A stretch of DNA of 64,000 nucleotides from positions 1 to 64,000 of the forward strand of contig CAXTJQ010000012.1 in assembly GCA_964244725.1 (NCBI GenBank), in the 5' to 3' direction. Positions 1-8,281 of this stretch are shown piece by piece. Each line of letters opens with the position of its first letter. The first letter of the stretch is position 1. Position numbers and translations under genes: made by a program. Source of the DNA: Kumtagia sp964244725. GTDB lineage: Bacteria > Pseudomonadota > Alphaproteobacteria > Rhizobiales > Rhizobiaceae. The notes under the pieces were generated by a model. It was not told where the DNA came from, did not search any database, and worked only from the letters and a program-made list of their open reading frames with translations.

Positions 1-866
1 GGCTGCTGCCCGTCGGCACGCTCTACGACCCGTTCATCGAGCGCGGCCTCGATGCGCTGAACTACGCCTGCTACCAGGATGCGCGCTTCATCCTCGTCGC
101 GACGCCCTCGGGCGTGACGCTGGCGCCGGAGGGCGGCGCGCACCAGTCGATCGCGACGCCGCTGATCGGCATGGCGCAGGACGGGCTGGCGAGCTTCGAG
201 CCGGCCTTCGTCGACGAACTCGCGACCATCCTGCGCTGGTCGTTCGATTACATGCAGCGCTCCGGCGACGGCGAGCGCGACGCGTCGAGCTGGCTGCGCG
301 ACAAGACCGGCGGGTCGGTCTATCTGCGGCTGTCGACGCGGACCATCGACCAGCCGACGCGAACCATGACGGACGACCTCGCGAGCGACATCGTCGACGG
401 CGCCTACTGGATGCGCAGGCCCGGCCCGAACGCGCAGATCGTCGTCGCCTACACCGGCGTCGTCGCGCCGGAGGCGATCGCGGCGGTCGGCATGATGGCC
501 GAGGACCGTCGCGACATCGGCCTGCTGGCGGTGACATCGGCCGACCGGCTCAACGCCGGGTGGACGGCCGCGTCGCGGGCGCGCGACAGCGGCCAGCCCG
601 GCGCGCGCAGCCATCTCGAACGGCTGATGCGGGACCTGCCGTCGCATTGCGGCCTGGTGACGGTTTGCGACGGACATCCGGCGGCGCTCGCCTGGATCGG
701 CGCGGTCGGCGGCCACCGGACGCGGGCGCTCGGCGTCGAGCATTTCGGCCAGACCGGGTCGATCGCCGAGCTTTACCGGCACTACGGCATCGACGCCGCC
801 GGCATCGTCTCGGCGGCGCAGGCGCTGACGCCCGGCCGGCCGATCCGCTTCCTCAAGGCGTCGTGA
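1..866 (+). CDS. Transketolase / homodimeric pyruvate dehydrogenase E1-like protein, C-terminal part
   Basis: The gene is cut by the left edge. The reading frame is open from base 3, giving about 287 residues to a TGA at 864-866. The visible part carries TPSGVTLAPEGGAHQSI followed by a stretch with GMAQDGLASFEPAF, typical of the central and C-terminal regions of thiamine-diphosphate enzymes of the AceE/transketolase group. These enzymes transfer two-carbon or acyl units in central carbon metabolism. The N-terminal cofactor-binding half lies outside the window, so the substrate cannot be decided; E1 of pyruvate dehydrogenase and a transketolase-like paralogue both fit. The next gene starts 111 bases downstream with its own ribosome site, so it is probably a separate unit. 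Confidence 0.72.
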   Translation, partial: LLPVGTLYDPFIERGLDALNYACYQDARFILVATPSGVTLAPEGGAHQSIATPLIGMAQDGLASFEPAFVDELATILRWSFDYMQRSGDGERDASSWLRDKTGGSVYLRLSTRTIDQPTRTMTDDLASDIVDGAYWMRRPGPNAQIVVAYTGVVAPEAIAAVGMMAEDRRDIGLLAVTSADRLNAGWTAASRARDSGQPGARSHLERLMRDLPSHCGLVTVCDGHPAALAWIGAVGGHRTRALGVEHFGQTGSIAELYRHYGIDAAGIVSAAQALTPGRPIRFLKAS

Positions 867-977
867 CGCGCCCGGGTCGCCGGTCTTCGACTTGCCTCGT
901 TTCCGGCTTGACGGCGCAACCGCTCGGGGTGAAACTTGACCCGGAGGGCGCGGAAGACGTCCGCCGGGAGGATACCG

Positions 978-1802
978 ATGTCGTCGATCAAGCTCTTCAG
1001 GGGCCGTTTCGGGCATGTCAGCGTCCTCGACGTGGACGCGGACTTCGTCACCCACGCGCATCACGCGGCGCATGTCATCCTCTGGCTGGACGGCGCCGCC
1101 GGGGTGATGACGGTCGGAGACGAGCGAGTCCGGCTCGGACCGCATGTCGCGGCGGCGATCAATTCCTTCCAGCCGCACAGCCACGCCTTGTCCCAGGCGG
1201 GCGGGTCTGGCCGGTTCCTCGCCTTCTACATCGATCCCGAATGGGCGCGAACGCGATGGCCCGTGCGTCCGGGTCAGGCGCTTTTCGCGCAAGCCGCAAT
1301 CGAAATCGACGATTGGCTGCATGCCGCGGCGATCGCCGTGTTCGAATTCCTGAGCGATGACGCCAGCGACGCCATAGCCCATTACGAGGTCGAACGCCTT
1401 GTCGACAGCCTTCTGGAAGCGGCGGCGGCGAGCCCGGCGCAGAGCGTGCGGACGCAACCGGGCAGAATGACGTTCGATCCGCGCGTCGGCCGCGCGATCG
1501 CGCTGATGCAGGCCAACGTCAGCGAGCGCATCTGCTTCGACGCCGTGGCGCGCTACGTCGGCCTGTCGCGGCCGCATTTCTTCGCCTTGTTCAAGGAACA
1601 GACCCAGCTCACGCCGAACGTCTACTGGAACACGCTGCGCATGGAGGAGGCGCTGCGGCGGATCAGCCGCTCGCGCGAGCCTCTCACGACGGTGGCGTGG
1701 AAGCTCGGCTTCACCAGCCAGGGCAATTTCTCGCGATTCTTCCGCGACCATGCCGGGGTTGCGCCGACGCAATACCGCGACGCCGCGAGGACCAACGCCT
1801 GA
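978..1802 (+). CDS. AraC-family transcriptional regulator
   Basis: A 274-residue protein with an AraC architecture. The N-terminal half is a cupin-like sensor rich in histidine (HAHHAAHVILW near residue 30). The C-terminal hundred residues form the paired helix-turn-helix domain, with SRPHFFALFKEQ in the first helix pair and LGFTSQGNFSRFFRDHAG in the second. The ATG at 978 is chosen because GGGAGGA sits 6 bases upstream; the frame remains open further upstream without such a site. It lies just before the molybdenum-hydroxylase operon in the same orientation and is separated from it by three tandem 21-bp repeats, so it is the obvious candidate activator. The inducer is unknown. Confidence 0.88.
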   Translation: MSSIKLFRGRFGHVSVLDVDADFVTHAHHAAHVILWLDGAAGVMTVGDERVRLGPHVAAAINSFQPHSHALSQAGGSGRFLAFYIDPEWARTRWPVRPGQALFAQAAIEIDDWLHAAAIAVFEFLSDDASDAIAHYEVERLVDSLLEAAAASPAQSVRTQPGRMTFDPRVGRAIALMQANVSERICFDAVARYVGLSRPHFFALFKEQTQLTPNVYWNTLRMEEALRRISRSREPLTTVAWKLGFTSQGNFSRFFRDHAGVAPTQYRDAARTNA

Positions 1803-1805
1803 CGT

Positions 1806-1868
1806 GCGATCAGACCCATCGATACGCGATCCAGACGGATTGATAAGCCAAAGAGACGCTTTGATAAG
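1806..1868 (+). repeat. Three tandem 21-bp imperfect direct repeats, probable operator array
   Basis: Units run 1806-1826, 1827-1847 and 1848-1868. They share the core AGACSSWTYGATAMG at the same place in each unit (positions 7-21); the first six bases vary. The 21-bp period equals two helical turns, so all three cores would face the same side of the DNA. The array lies between the AraC gene and the SRPBCC start at 1927. AraC-family proteins bind direct repeats of about this spacing, so an activator site is the simplest reading. No confident -35/-10 pair was identified downstream. Confidence 0.6.
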
Positions 1869-1926
1869 CGCCCGCGCCGGTTCTGCCGCACTTTAGGCGA
1901 TAACCAATCCACCGAGGAGGCGAACG

Positions 1927-2370
1927 ATGGCGAGCGTGACCATATCGAGCGTGATCGATGCGCCGGTCGAAAAGGTCTGGGCGCGCATCCGCGATTTCAA
2001 CGGTTTGCCAAGCTGGCATCCGCGCATCGTCGAAAGCTACATCGAGGATGGCAAGCACGCGACCGAGATCGGCTGCGTACGCGCTTTCAAGCTGGCGTCC
2101 GGCCCGACCGTCCGCGAACGACTCCTCGATTTCTCGGACGAGAACTACATTGTCAGCTATTCCATCGTCGGCCATCCGATGCCGATCACGAACCACACCG
2201 CCGCGCTCAGGCTCGAACGCGTCACCGACGGCGACCGCACCTACGCCGTGTGGACGGCGGAGTTCGACGCGCCTCCCGAGAAGGCCGACGATATCGCCAA
2301 AGGCATGGGCGAAAACGTCTTTCAGGGCGGTTTCAACGCGCTGAAGGCTCATTTCGCCGGTCAGGCCTAA
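1927..2370 (+). CDS. SRPBCC-family (START-like) protein
   Basis: A 147-residue protein of the SRPBCC/polyketide-cyclase-like fold, recognised from the N-terminal pattern with IDAPVEKVWARIRDFNGLPSWHP followed by alternating beta strands. Such proteins have a deep hydrophobic cavity and bind or process small hydrophobic ligands. The start has a strong GAGGAGG at 1914-1920, fitting the first gene of an operon. Members of this fold (CoxG and relatives) often accompany Cox-type molybdenum hydroxylases, where they are implicated in maturation or membrane attachment. This copy lacks any obvious C-terminal membrane anchor, so a soluble ligand-binding or maturation role is inferred. Confidence 0.8.
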   Translation: MASVTISSVIDAPVEKVWARIRDFNGLPSWHPRIVESYIEDGKHATEIGCVRAFKLASGPTVRERLLDFSDENYIVSYSIVGHPMPITNHTAALRLERVTDGDRTYAVWTAEFDAPPEKADDIAKGMGENVFQGGFNALKAHFAGQA

Positions 2371-2388
2371 ACGCGTCCGGAGGATCGC

Positions 2389-3189
2389 ATGCCGCTGACG
2401 CTCCAAACCACCGACACGGTAAACGACGCCGCCGCTGCTCTCGCAACCGCCGGCGCGCGGTATATGGGGGGCGGCACGCTGACGGTGCGCGCCGCCAACG
2501 AGGGCGACCTGACGCTTACCCGGCTGGTGCGCTCGACCGATCCGGCGCTGGCCAGGATCGACGTCTCCGGCGACCGGGTCACGCTCGGCGCTTCGGTGAC
2601 GATGGCGGCGATCATGCGCCACCCGGAGCTTGCGTTTCTGGCCAAGGCGGCGCGCGTCGTCGGCGGACCTGCGGTGCGCAACATGGCGACGGTGGGCGGC
2701 AATCTTTTCGCGCCATCGCCCTATGGCGATTTCGCGGTGGCGCTGCTGGCGCTCGACGCTGCTGTCCATGTCGGAGGCAAGGAGTTGTCGATCGATGAGT
2801 TCCTGCCGGCTCGCGAGAACCTGTCCGGCAAGGCGATCGTCGACGCGGTGAGTTTCGCGATACCGGCGGACGAAACCTTCCGCTTCCTCAAAGTCTCGCG
2901 CGTCAAGCCGAAAGGCGTTTCGGTGCTGAGCATCGCCGCCTTGATCGAGGAGAACGCCGGCGGCGCGATCTCGAGCGCCCGGATCGCGCTCGGCTGCATG
3001 GCGGACCGGCCGATCCGCGCCAAAGCGGCCGAACAGGCGCTGATCGGCAAGCCGCGCACCAGCGACGGCGTCGCGGATGCCCTGGCAGCGGCAACGCGAG
3101 GCATGTCGCCGCCGACGGACGCGATCGCCAGCGCCTGGTATCGCGCCGAGGTTCTGCCCGTGCATCTTGGCCGCCTGCTGTTGTCCTGA
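2389..3189 (+). CDS. Molybdenum hydroxylase FAD-binding subunit (CoxM-type)
   Basis: A 266-residue FAD subunit of the xanthine dehydrogenase/CO dehydrogenase family. Two flavin-binding stretches are visible: YMGGGTLTVRAANEG near residue 25, and the VRNMATVGGNLFAPSPYGDF region near residue 98. The C-terminal CO-dehydrogenase flavoprotein domain follows. It passes electrons from the iron-sulfur subunit to an acceptor through FAD. It is 18 bases after the SRPBCC gene and 37 before the iron-sulfur gene, so it belongs to one transcript. At 266 residues it is slightly shorter than most members (about 280-290). Confidence 0.9.
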   Translation: MPLTLQTTDTVNDAAAALATAGARYMGGGTLTVRAANEGDLTLTRLVRSTDPALARIDVSGDRVTLGASVTMAAIMRHPELAFLAKAARVVGGPAVRNMATVGGNLFAPSPYGDFAVALLALDAAVHVGGKELSIDEFLPARENLSGKAIVDAVSFAIPADETFRFLKVSRVKPKGVSVLSIAALIEENAGGAISSARIALGCMADRPIRAKAAEQALIGKPRTSDGVADALAAATRGMSPPTDAIASAWYRAEVLPVHLGRLLLS

Positions 3190-3226
3190 ATGCCCCCAGC
3201 CACCAATCGGCAGCGAGGAAAAACGA

Positions 3227-3709
3227 ATGGCGAAAGTCCCGGTCCAGTTCACGCTCAACGGCGACGAGAGGGCCGAGTTCGTCGACAGCGGCGCGACGCT
3301 GCTGACGGCGCTGCGAGACAAGATGGGCGATACGTCCCCAAAGGGCGGCTGCCATCAGGGGACGTGCGGCGCCTGCTCCGTCATAGTCGACGGTGAATTG
3401 CGGCTCTCCTGCCTGACGCTCGCCGAAACCTGCAACGGCGCGGACATCCGCACCACCGCCGGGCTTGCGGACGGCGGCGTCATGCATCCCCTGCAACTGG
3501 CGTTCCTCGACGCCTTCGCGACGCAATGCGGCTTCTGCACGCCCGGCATGATCATGGCCGCCAAGGCGCTGCTCGACCACAATCCGAACCCGTCGCGCGA
3601 GGATGTCGTCGAGGGCCTTTCCGGCAACATCTGCCGCTGCACCGGCTACGAGCCGATTATCCAGGCGGTGCTGACCGCGGCGCGCTCCAATTCGCATCGC
3701 GCGGCCTGA
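3227..3709 (+). CDS. Molybdenum hydroxylase 2Fe-2S subunit (CoxS-type)
   Basis: A 160-residue two-cluster iron-sulfur subunit. The N-terminal plant-ferredoxin-type cluster is marked by CHQGTCGACSV and a later Cys in RLSC. The C-terminal all-helical cluster domain has CGFCTPGM and ICRCTGYEPI. It carries electrons between the molybdenum site and the FAD subunit. The ATG at 3227 was chosen over the longer open frame because GAGGAAA precedes it by 6 bases and the protein then matches the usual 150-170 residues. It sits in the order FAD subunit, iron-sulfur subunit, molybdenum subunit, as in Cox-type operons. Confidence 0.93.
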   Translation: MAKVPVQFTLNGDERAEFVDSGATLLTALRDKMGDTSPKGGCHQGTCGACSVIVDGELRLSCLTLAETCNGADIRTTAGLADGGVMHPLQLAFLDAFATQCGFCTPGMIMAAKALLDHNPNPSREDVVEGLSGNICRCTGYEPIIQAVLTAARSNSHRAA

Positions 3710-3719
3710 GGGGCGCAAT

Positions 3720-5087
3720 ATGGAACTCCGCAAGAGCTACTTCGCCGACGAGCGCAAGGACGATCTGCACGAACTCGGCCAGGGCCGTCCGCGCTCCGAC
3801 GCGCCCGGCCACGTCACCGGCAAGACCGCCTATTTCGCCGACCGGACATTCCCGGGCATGCTGCATCTGAAGATGGTGCGCAGTCCGCACCACCACGCGC
3901 GCATCCTCGCCATCGACACGTCCGAGGCTGAAAAACATCCGGGCGTGGCGCGGGTGCTGACGGCGAAGGACGTGCCGCACAACGTCTATACAATCCTGAT
4001 CCTGATTCAGGTCGGGCCTGAGGACGAGACGGTGCTGGCGACCGACAAGGTGCGCTTCAAGGGCGAGGCGGTGGTCGCCGTGCTCGCCGACAGCGAACGC
4101 GCCGCGCAGGAGGCCGCCGCCAAGGTGAAGGTGGAGTACGAGGCGCTGCCGGCTGTGTTCGACATGGACGAAGCGCTCAAGCCCGGCGCGCCGCTGGTCA
4201 ACGAATGGCACCCCGGCAATTATTACGAGTATGACAGCGGCGACCACCGCAAGGTGCGCTTCGGCGATGTCGAGGCCGGCTTCGCGCAGGCCGACCACAT
4301 CCTGGAACAGACCTATTCCTCGTCGCCGATCGAGCACGCGCCCACCGAGACGACCGGCTGCATCGTCGTTCCCGAAGGCAACGACCGCTTCACCTGCCAC
4401 ACCAACACGCAGGCGATGTTCTTCACGCTCGACAACGCCTCGATCATCCTGCAGATGCCCGGCAACAAGCTGCATATGGTCGGCGGAACGGTCGGCGGCG
4501 GCTTCGGCGGCAAGGTCGACGTCATCGTCGAACCGATCGCCATCCTCGCCTCGAAGCTGACCGGCCGGCCGGTGTCCTTCATCTACAGCCGGGCGGAGGA
4601 GATGCAGGTGTCCTCGCCGCGCGCCGCCGAGACGATCATCCTCAAGGACGGCGTGATGAACGACGGCCGCATCGTCGCGCGCAAGGTCACCGGCTACACC
4701 GACGCCGGAGCCTATTCGCGCCACTCGCCCTATGGCGCGCAGAAGGGCGCGGCGCATTATCCCGGACCCTACACGATTCCCAACGTCTGGATCGACACCT
4801 ACTGCGTCTACACCAACCGCACGCCATCCTCTGCCATGCGCGGCTTCGGCGTCACCATCGGCGATTTCGCGCTCGAAGTGCAGATGGACAAGCTGGCGCG
4901 GCTGATCGGCATGGACCCGCTCGAGTTCCGCTTCATCAACGCGTACCGCGATGGCGACATGAAGGCGCATCGCCAGCCCACGGAAGGCGCGGCGCTGATC
5001 GAGTGCATGCAGGAGGCCGCGCGGGCGACGGACTGGCCGGTGGCGGAAAAATTCTTTGCGCTGTCGTCGCATGCAAGGGAGGCCTGA
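3720..5087 (+). CDS. Molybdenum hydroxylase molybdopterin subunit, N-terminal half (split)
   Basis: A 455-residue protein matching the first part of a large molybdopterin-binding subunit: the N-terminal hammerhead domain (residues about 20-130), then the first cofactor-binding domain with GGTVGGGFGGK near residue 260 and the substrate-loop-like SSAMRGFGV near residue 365. It ends where intact subunits pass into the second cofactor-binding domain, which is instead encoded by the next gene two bases downstream. The two products total 793 residues, the size of one CoxL-type chain. A split of this kind is known for nicotinate dehydrogenase of Eubacterium. The substrate is unknown; the CO dehydrogenase active-site loop was not seen. 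Confidence 0.87.
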   Translation: MELRKSYFADERKDDLHELGQGRPRSDAPGHVTGKTAYFADRTFPGMLHLKMVRSPHHHARILAIDTSEAEKHPGVARVLTAKDVPHNVYTILILIQVGPEDETVLATDKVRFKGEAVVAVLADSERAAQEAAAKVKVEYEALPAVFDMDEALKPGAPLVNEWHPGNYYEYDSGDHRKVRFGDVEAGFAQADHILEQTYSSSPIEHAPTETTGCIVVPEGNDRFTCHTNTQAMFFTLDNASIILQMPGNKLHMVGGTVGGGFGGKVDVIVEPIAILASKLTGRPVSFIYSRAEEMQVSSPRAAETIILKDGVMNDGRIVARKVTGYTDAGAYSRHSPYGAQKGAAHYPGPYTIPNVWIDTYCVYTNRTPSSAMRGFGVTIGDFALEVQMDKLARLIGMDPLEFRFINAYRDGDMKAHRQPTEGAALIECMQEAARATDWPVAEKFFALSSHAREA

Positions 5088-5089
5088 GA

Positions 5090-6106
5090 ATGGCGATCAG
5101 GAAGGGACGCGGCGTCGCCGCGATCAATTACCCGACGGGCATGAACCTTGGCGGCGATCCGACCCAGGCGCTGGTCCATTCGACGCCGACCGGCAATTTC
5201 ATGGTCACATTGTCTTCCGTCGACCTCGGCCAGGGCCTGAAGCAGGTCGTGGCGCAGATTTGCGCCGAGACGATCGGCGTGTCCACCGACCGCGTCGTCG
5301 TCGACACCGCCGATACGGACACCGGCCCGCATTGCATGGGCACCTTCGCGTCGCGCGGCACTCACCGCATCGGCAACGCCGTGATCCAGGCCGCGCAGGA
5401 AGCGCGGCAGGTGATGCTCGAGGTGGCTGCCGAGGAACTGGAGGTCGACGCTTCCGATCTGGAGACAGACGGGGAGGGCAACATTCGGTTGCTCGGCGCG
5501 CCGCAGAAGTCGATCTCGATCTTCGACGTGGCGCTGTCGGCGCATTTCAAGCGCGGCCGCTCGATCTCGGGCCGCGGCATGTTCCTCGTGCCGCGTTCCT
5601 TTCCCGAGACCGAGACCGGCGCGATGAAGCCGGCGACCTGCTACGCCCACGCCTGCACGGTGGCCGATGTCGAGGTCGACGACGAAACGGGCGAGGTGAC
5701 GGTGCTGGCGGTGAAGAACGTGTTCGAGATCGGCCGCGCGCTCAATCCGCGCATGGTCGAACAGCAATTGGTCGGCGGCTCCTGGATGGGCATTAGCCAT
5801 GCGCTCTACGAGACGACCGAGCCGTATTATCCCAAACGCGACCATGGCGGCACGGACTTCAACGCGTATCTGATGCCGGGACCGGGCGACCTCGCGAAGA
5901 CCGACATCATCGTGCTGGAGCGACCGGCGGCGGATGGGCCTTACGGCGCGAAGGGCCCTGGCGAGATGTGCGCCAACCCGCAGATTCCCGCAGTCGCCAA
6001 CGCGGTGTTCGACGCGGTCGGGGTGCGCATCGACACGCTGCCGATCACGCCGGAACGGATTTTGCGGGCGCTGAAGGAGAAGCGGGCTGCGGGATCGGCC
6101 AGTTGA
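5090..6106 (+). CDS. Molybdenum hydroxylase molybdopterin subunit, C-terminal half (split)
   Basis: A 338-residue protein matching the second cofactor-binding domain of the large subunit. It begins MAIRKGRGVA, the usual junction motif inside intact subunits. It carries SSVDLGQG near residue 45 (Gln contact to the cofactor) and AKGPGEMCANPQ near residue 285, whose Glu corresponds to the catalytic base of the family. The ATG at 5090 has AAGGGAGG about 8 bases upstream, overlapping the end of the preceding gene, so it is translated separately. The conserved Glu and cofactor motifs suggest a working enzyme rather than a broken one. The two halves should assemble with the FAD and iron-sulfur subunits. 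Confidence 0.87.
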   Translation: MAIRKGRGVAAINYPTGMNLGGDPTQALVHSTPTGNFMVTLSSVDLGQGLKQVVAQICAETIGVSTDRVVVDTADTDTGPHCMGTFASRGTHRIGNAVIQAAQEARQVMLEVAAEELEVDASDLETDGEGNIRLLGAPQKSISIFDVALSAHFKRGRSISGRGMFLVPRSFPETETGAMKPATCYAHACTVADVEVDDETGEVTVLAVKNVFEIGRALNPRMVEQQLVGGSWMGISHALYETTEPYYPKRDHGGTDFNAYLMPGPGDLAKTDIIVLERPAADGPYGAKGPGEMCANPQIPAVANAVFDAVGVRIDTLPITPERILRALKEKRAAGSAS

Positions 6107-6121
6107 AAGCCCGGTACGGCG

Positions 6122-6252
6122 CCCCCTCCACCGCCTTCGGCGGTCCCCCTCCCCCGCTTCGCAGGGGAGGATCCGCAGCGGCTTGGCTAGCGCGACCTGG
6201 ATCCTCCCCCGTTTACGGGGGAGGGGGACCATGCGTAGCACGGTGGAGGGGG
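6122..6252. repeat. Nested palindromic intergenic element
   Basis: Outer arms CCCCCTCCACCG (6122-6133) and CGGTGGAGGGGG (6241-6252) are perfect complements. Inside lie a small hairpin CCGCCTTCGGCGG, a second perfect pair GTCCCCCTCCCCCG / CGGGGGAGGGGGAC, and a third pair around GGATCC. The whole 131 bp can fold as a branched cruciform. Composition and design resemble the REP-like intergenic palindromes scattered in alphaproteobacterial genomes. It lies between the molybdopterin gene and the MoxR gene, where it could attenuate or stabilise the transcript. Confidence 0.8.
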
Positions 6253-6287
6253 CGCGCGCGCAATCCGGCGACCGATTGCTTTTTCGC

Positions 6288-7163
6288 ATGACCGTCCCCG
6301 AAATCCTTGCCGCTTCACCTGAATCTATCGCCGAGCGCCTCTCGAGCGCCCGCTACCTTGCCGACGACAGCTTGGCTACGGCGATCTTCCTGGCGATCCG
6401 GCTCGGCAAGCCGCTGCTGCTCGAAGGCGCGCCGGGGGTCGGCAAGACGGAGGCCGCCAAGGCGGTCGGGGCGGCGCTCGGCCGAGGGATTGTGCGGCTA
6501 CAATGCTACGAAGGGATCGACGCCGCGCATGCGCTCTACGAATGGAACTACCAACGGCAATTGTTGGCGATCCGTCATGCCGGCGAGCGCGAGATCGACA
6601 TCTACGACGACCGTTTCCTGATCGCGCGGCCGCTGCTGCAGGTGCTGCGCGCACCGGAGGAACTGGTCCTGCTGGTCGACGAGATCGATCGTTCGGACCA
6701 TGAGTTCGAGGCTCTGCTGCTCGAATTCCTCTCCGATTTCACCATCAGCATTCCCGAACGCGGCACGCTCGGCGCCGCGACCCGGCCGATCGTCATCCTG
6801 ACCTCGAACCGCACCCGCGAACTGGCCGAGGCGCTGCGCCGTCGCTGCGTCTACCACTGGATCTGCTATCCCGACGCGGACCGCGAGGCCGAGATCATCA
6901 TGCTGCGCGCCGGCGATGTCGCCGAGGACACTGCCCGCGCCGTATCGCGCGCGGTGCGGGAAATCCGGGCGCGGCCGCTGGCCAAGCCGCCAGGCATCGC
7001 CGAGGCCGTCGAATGGGCCAATGCGGCGACGATCCTGGAGAAGGGCGGAAGCCCCTGGCCCGAGGCTTTCCGCCGCGCCATCGGCGTGCTCGTCAAGGAC
7101 GAGGAGGATTTGATCCATTTGCGCCCGTCGCTCGGCAAGATCGTCGAGGAGGCGCTGGAGTGA
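6288..7163 (+). CDS. MoxR-family AAA+ ATPase (CoxD-like)
   Basis: A 291-residue AAA+ ATPase. Walker A is GAPGVGKTE near residue 48 and Walker B is LVLLVDEIDRSD near residue 130; the sensor-1 Asn is in ILTSNRTREL. MoxR/CoxD ATPases work with VWA-domain partners as chaperones that mature metal enzymes; CoxD is needed for building the Cu/Mo centre of CO dehydrogenase. ATG 6288 is chosen because it gives the standard CoxD length; the upstream open frame runs through the palindromic element. The ribosome site is weak. The gene overlaps its VWA partner by GTGA, so the two are translationally coupled. Confidence 0.88.
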   Translation: MTVPEILAASPESIAERLSSARYLADDSLATAIFLAIRLGKPLLLEGAPGVGKTEAAKAVGAALGRGIVRLQCYEGIDAAHALYEWNYQRQLLAIRHAGEREIDIYDDRFLIARPLLQVLRAPEELVLLVDEIDRSDHEFEALLLEFLSDFTISIPERGTLGAATRPIVILTSNRTRELAEALRRRCVYHWICYPDADREAEIIMLRAGDVAEDTARAVSRAVREIRARPLAKPPGIAEAVEWANAATILEKGGSPWPEAFRRAIGVLVKDEEDLIHLRPSLGKIVEEALE

Positions 7164-8281
7164 GCGGCCCGCCACGCGCCGCGAGGATCTTTCTCGGCTT
7201 CGCCCGCCTGCTGCGGCGGTTCGGCTTCGCTGTCGCGCCCGAACAGGCAATCGACTTCATGCACGCCGTGACGCTTCTCGGGCCGCGATCAATGGACGAC
7301 ATCCACGAGGCGGCGCTGGCGACGCTGGCGCCCTTGCCCGAACGCCGGCCGGAGTTCGACGCGCATTTTCGCGCCTGGTTTTACGGAGAAGCGGCGGCCT
7401 TGGTCGCCGGGCAGGATGAAGGGGAAACGCAGGTCAAGGACGACGGCGGCGCGATTGAAGAGCAGATCGCCATTGACGAAGACGGCATGACCGGCGAGCG
7501 TGCCTCGGCGATGGAGCAGCTGAGCGCAAAGACATTCCGCAGCGACGCGGACCGTCTGGCGCGCTTCCGGTCCGAGCTCGGAGCGGCGCTGCCGATGCGG
7601 CGCTCGTTCCGCACCGTGCGGGCGTCACGCGGGATGCTCGATCTGCGCCGCTCGATGCGAGCGATCGTGCATGCCGACGGCGACGCGCCAGCGCCGCGGC
7701 TTCGCCGCCGCAAGGCCGTGCCGCGTCCGATCCTGATGCTGATCGACGTGTCCGGGTCGATGAGGCTGCATACGCGGGATTATCTCGGCGTCGCGCATGC
7801 CGTGACGCAGGAGGCCGGGGCCTGCGAGGTCTTCACCTTCGGTACCCGCCTGACCCGGATCACGCGGGCGTTGCGCGTCGGCGATCGCGGCCTGGCGATG
7901 GAGCGCGCGGCGTCCCAGGTCGATGATTGGGACGGGGGCACGCGGATCGGGCCGACGCTGCTCGCGCTCCTGTCCGTGCCGCGCTTCGCGGCCTTTGCGC
8001 GCGGCGCTTCGGTCATCGTGCTTTCGGACGCGCTGGAACGCGGGGATCCCGCGGAAATGGAGCTGGCTTTTCGCCGCCTGGGCGCACGCGCTTTCAGGCT
8101 TTCACTCTGCACGCCGCTCGCCGGCGATCCGCGCTTCCGGCCGAGGACGGCCGCGCTGCGCGCCATCCTGCCGCTGCTCGACGATCTGGTCGACGGCTCC
8201 TCGATCGCCGCGCTCACCACGTTCATCCTGTCGCTCGCGCGGCCCGCGGCGGCGGCGCAGGCCGTCTGGAGAGCTTCCTGA
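7160..8281 (+). CDS. VWA-domain protein (CoxE-like)
   Basis: A 373-residue protein starting at a GTG that overlaps the MoxR stop codon. The C-terminal half is a von Willebrand A domain with an intact metal-ion-dependent adhesion motif DVSGSM near residue 197 and a later DGGTRIG stretch. The N-terminal half is helical and charged, as in CoxE. CoxE-type proteins partner the MoxR ATPase in inserting or remodelling the active site of molybdenum hydroxylases. Adjacency and overlap with both neighbours (GTGA upstream, TGATG downstream) support a shared role in maturation of the split enzyme. Confidence 0.88.
   Translation: MSGPPRAARIFLGFARLLRRFGFAVAPEQAIDFMHAVTLLGPRSMDDIHEAALATLAPLPERRPEFDAHFRAWFYGEAAALVAGQDEGETQVKDDGGAIEEQIAIDEDGMTGERASAMEQLSAKTFRSDADRLARFRSELGAALPMRRSFRTVRASRGMLDLRRSMRAIVHADGDAPAPRLRRRKAVPRPILMLIDVSGSMRLHTRDYLGVAHAVTQEAGACEVFTFGTRLTRITRALRVGDRGLAMERAASQVDDWDGGTRIGPTLLALLSVPRFAAFARGASVIVLSDALERGDPAEMELAFRRLGARAFRLSLCTPLAGDPRFRPRTAALRAILPLLDDLVDGSSIAALTTFILSLARPAAAAQAVWRAS

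Noticed and set aside
1806..1868. CRISPR array
   Set aside because: The units are contiguous without spacers and imperfect; the position fits an operator.
2721..3206. Minus-strand frame opposite the FAD subunit
   Set aside because: Shadow of the CoxM-type gene; no independent evidence.
3657..5072. Long minus-strand frame opposite the molybdopterin gene
   Set aside because: It is rich in Arg, His and Asp without any family pattern and lies fully opposite a clear enzyme gene; it is a high-GC shadow.
5075..5095. Frameshift joining the two molybdopterin genes
   Set aside because: A separate ribosome site and a start exactly at the domain junction argue for a real split, although a read check is still worthwhile.
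6122..6252. Rho-independent terminator or insertion-sequence end
   Set aside because: No T-run, no transposase, and the downstream genes belong to the same operon type; a palindromic repeat element is the better description.
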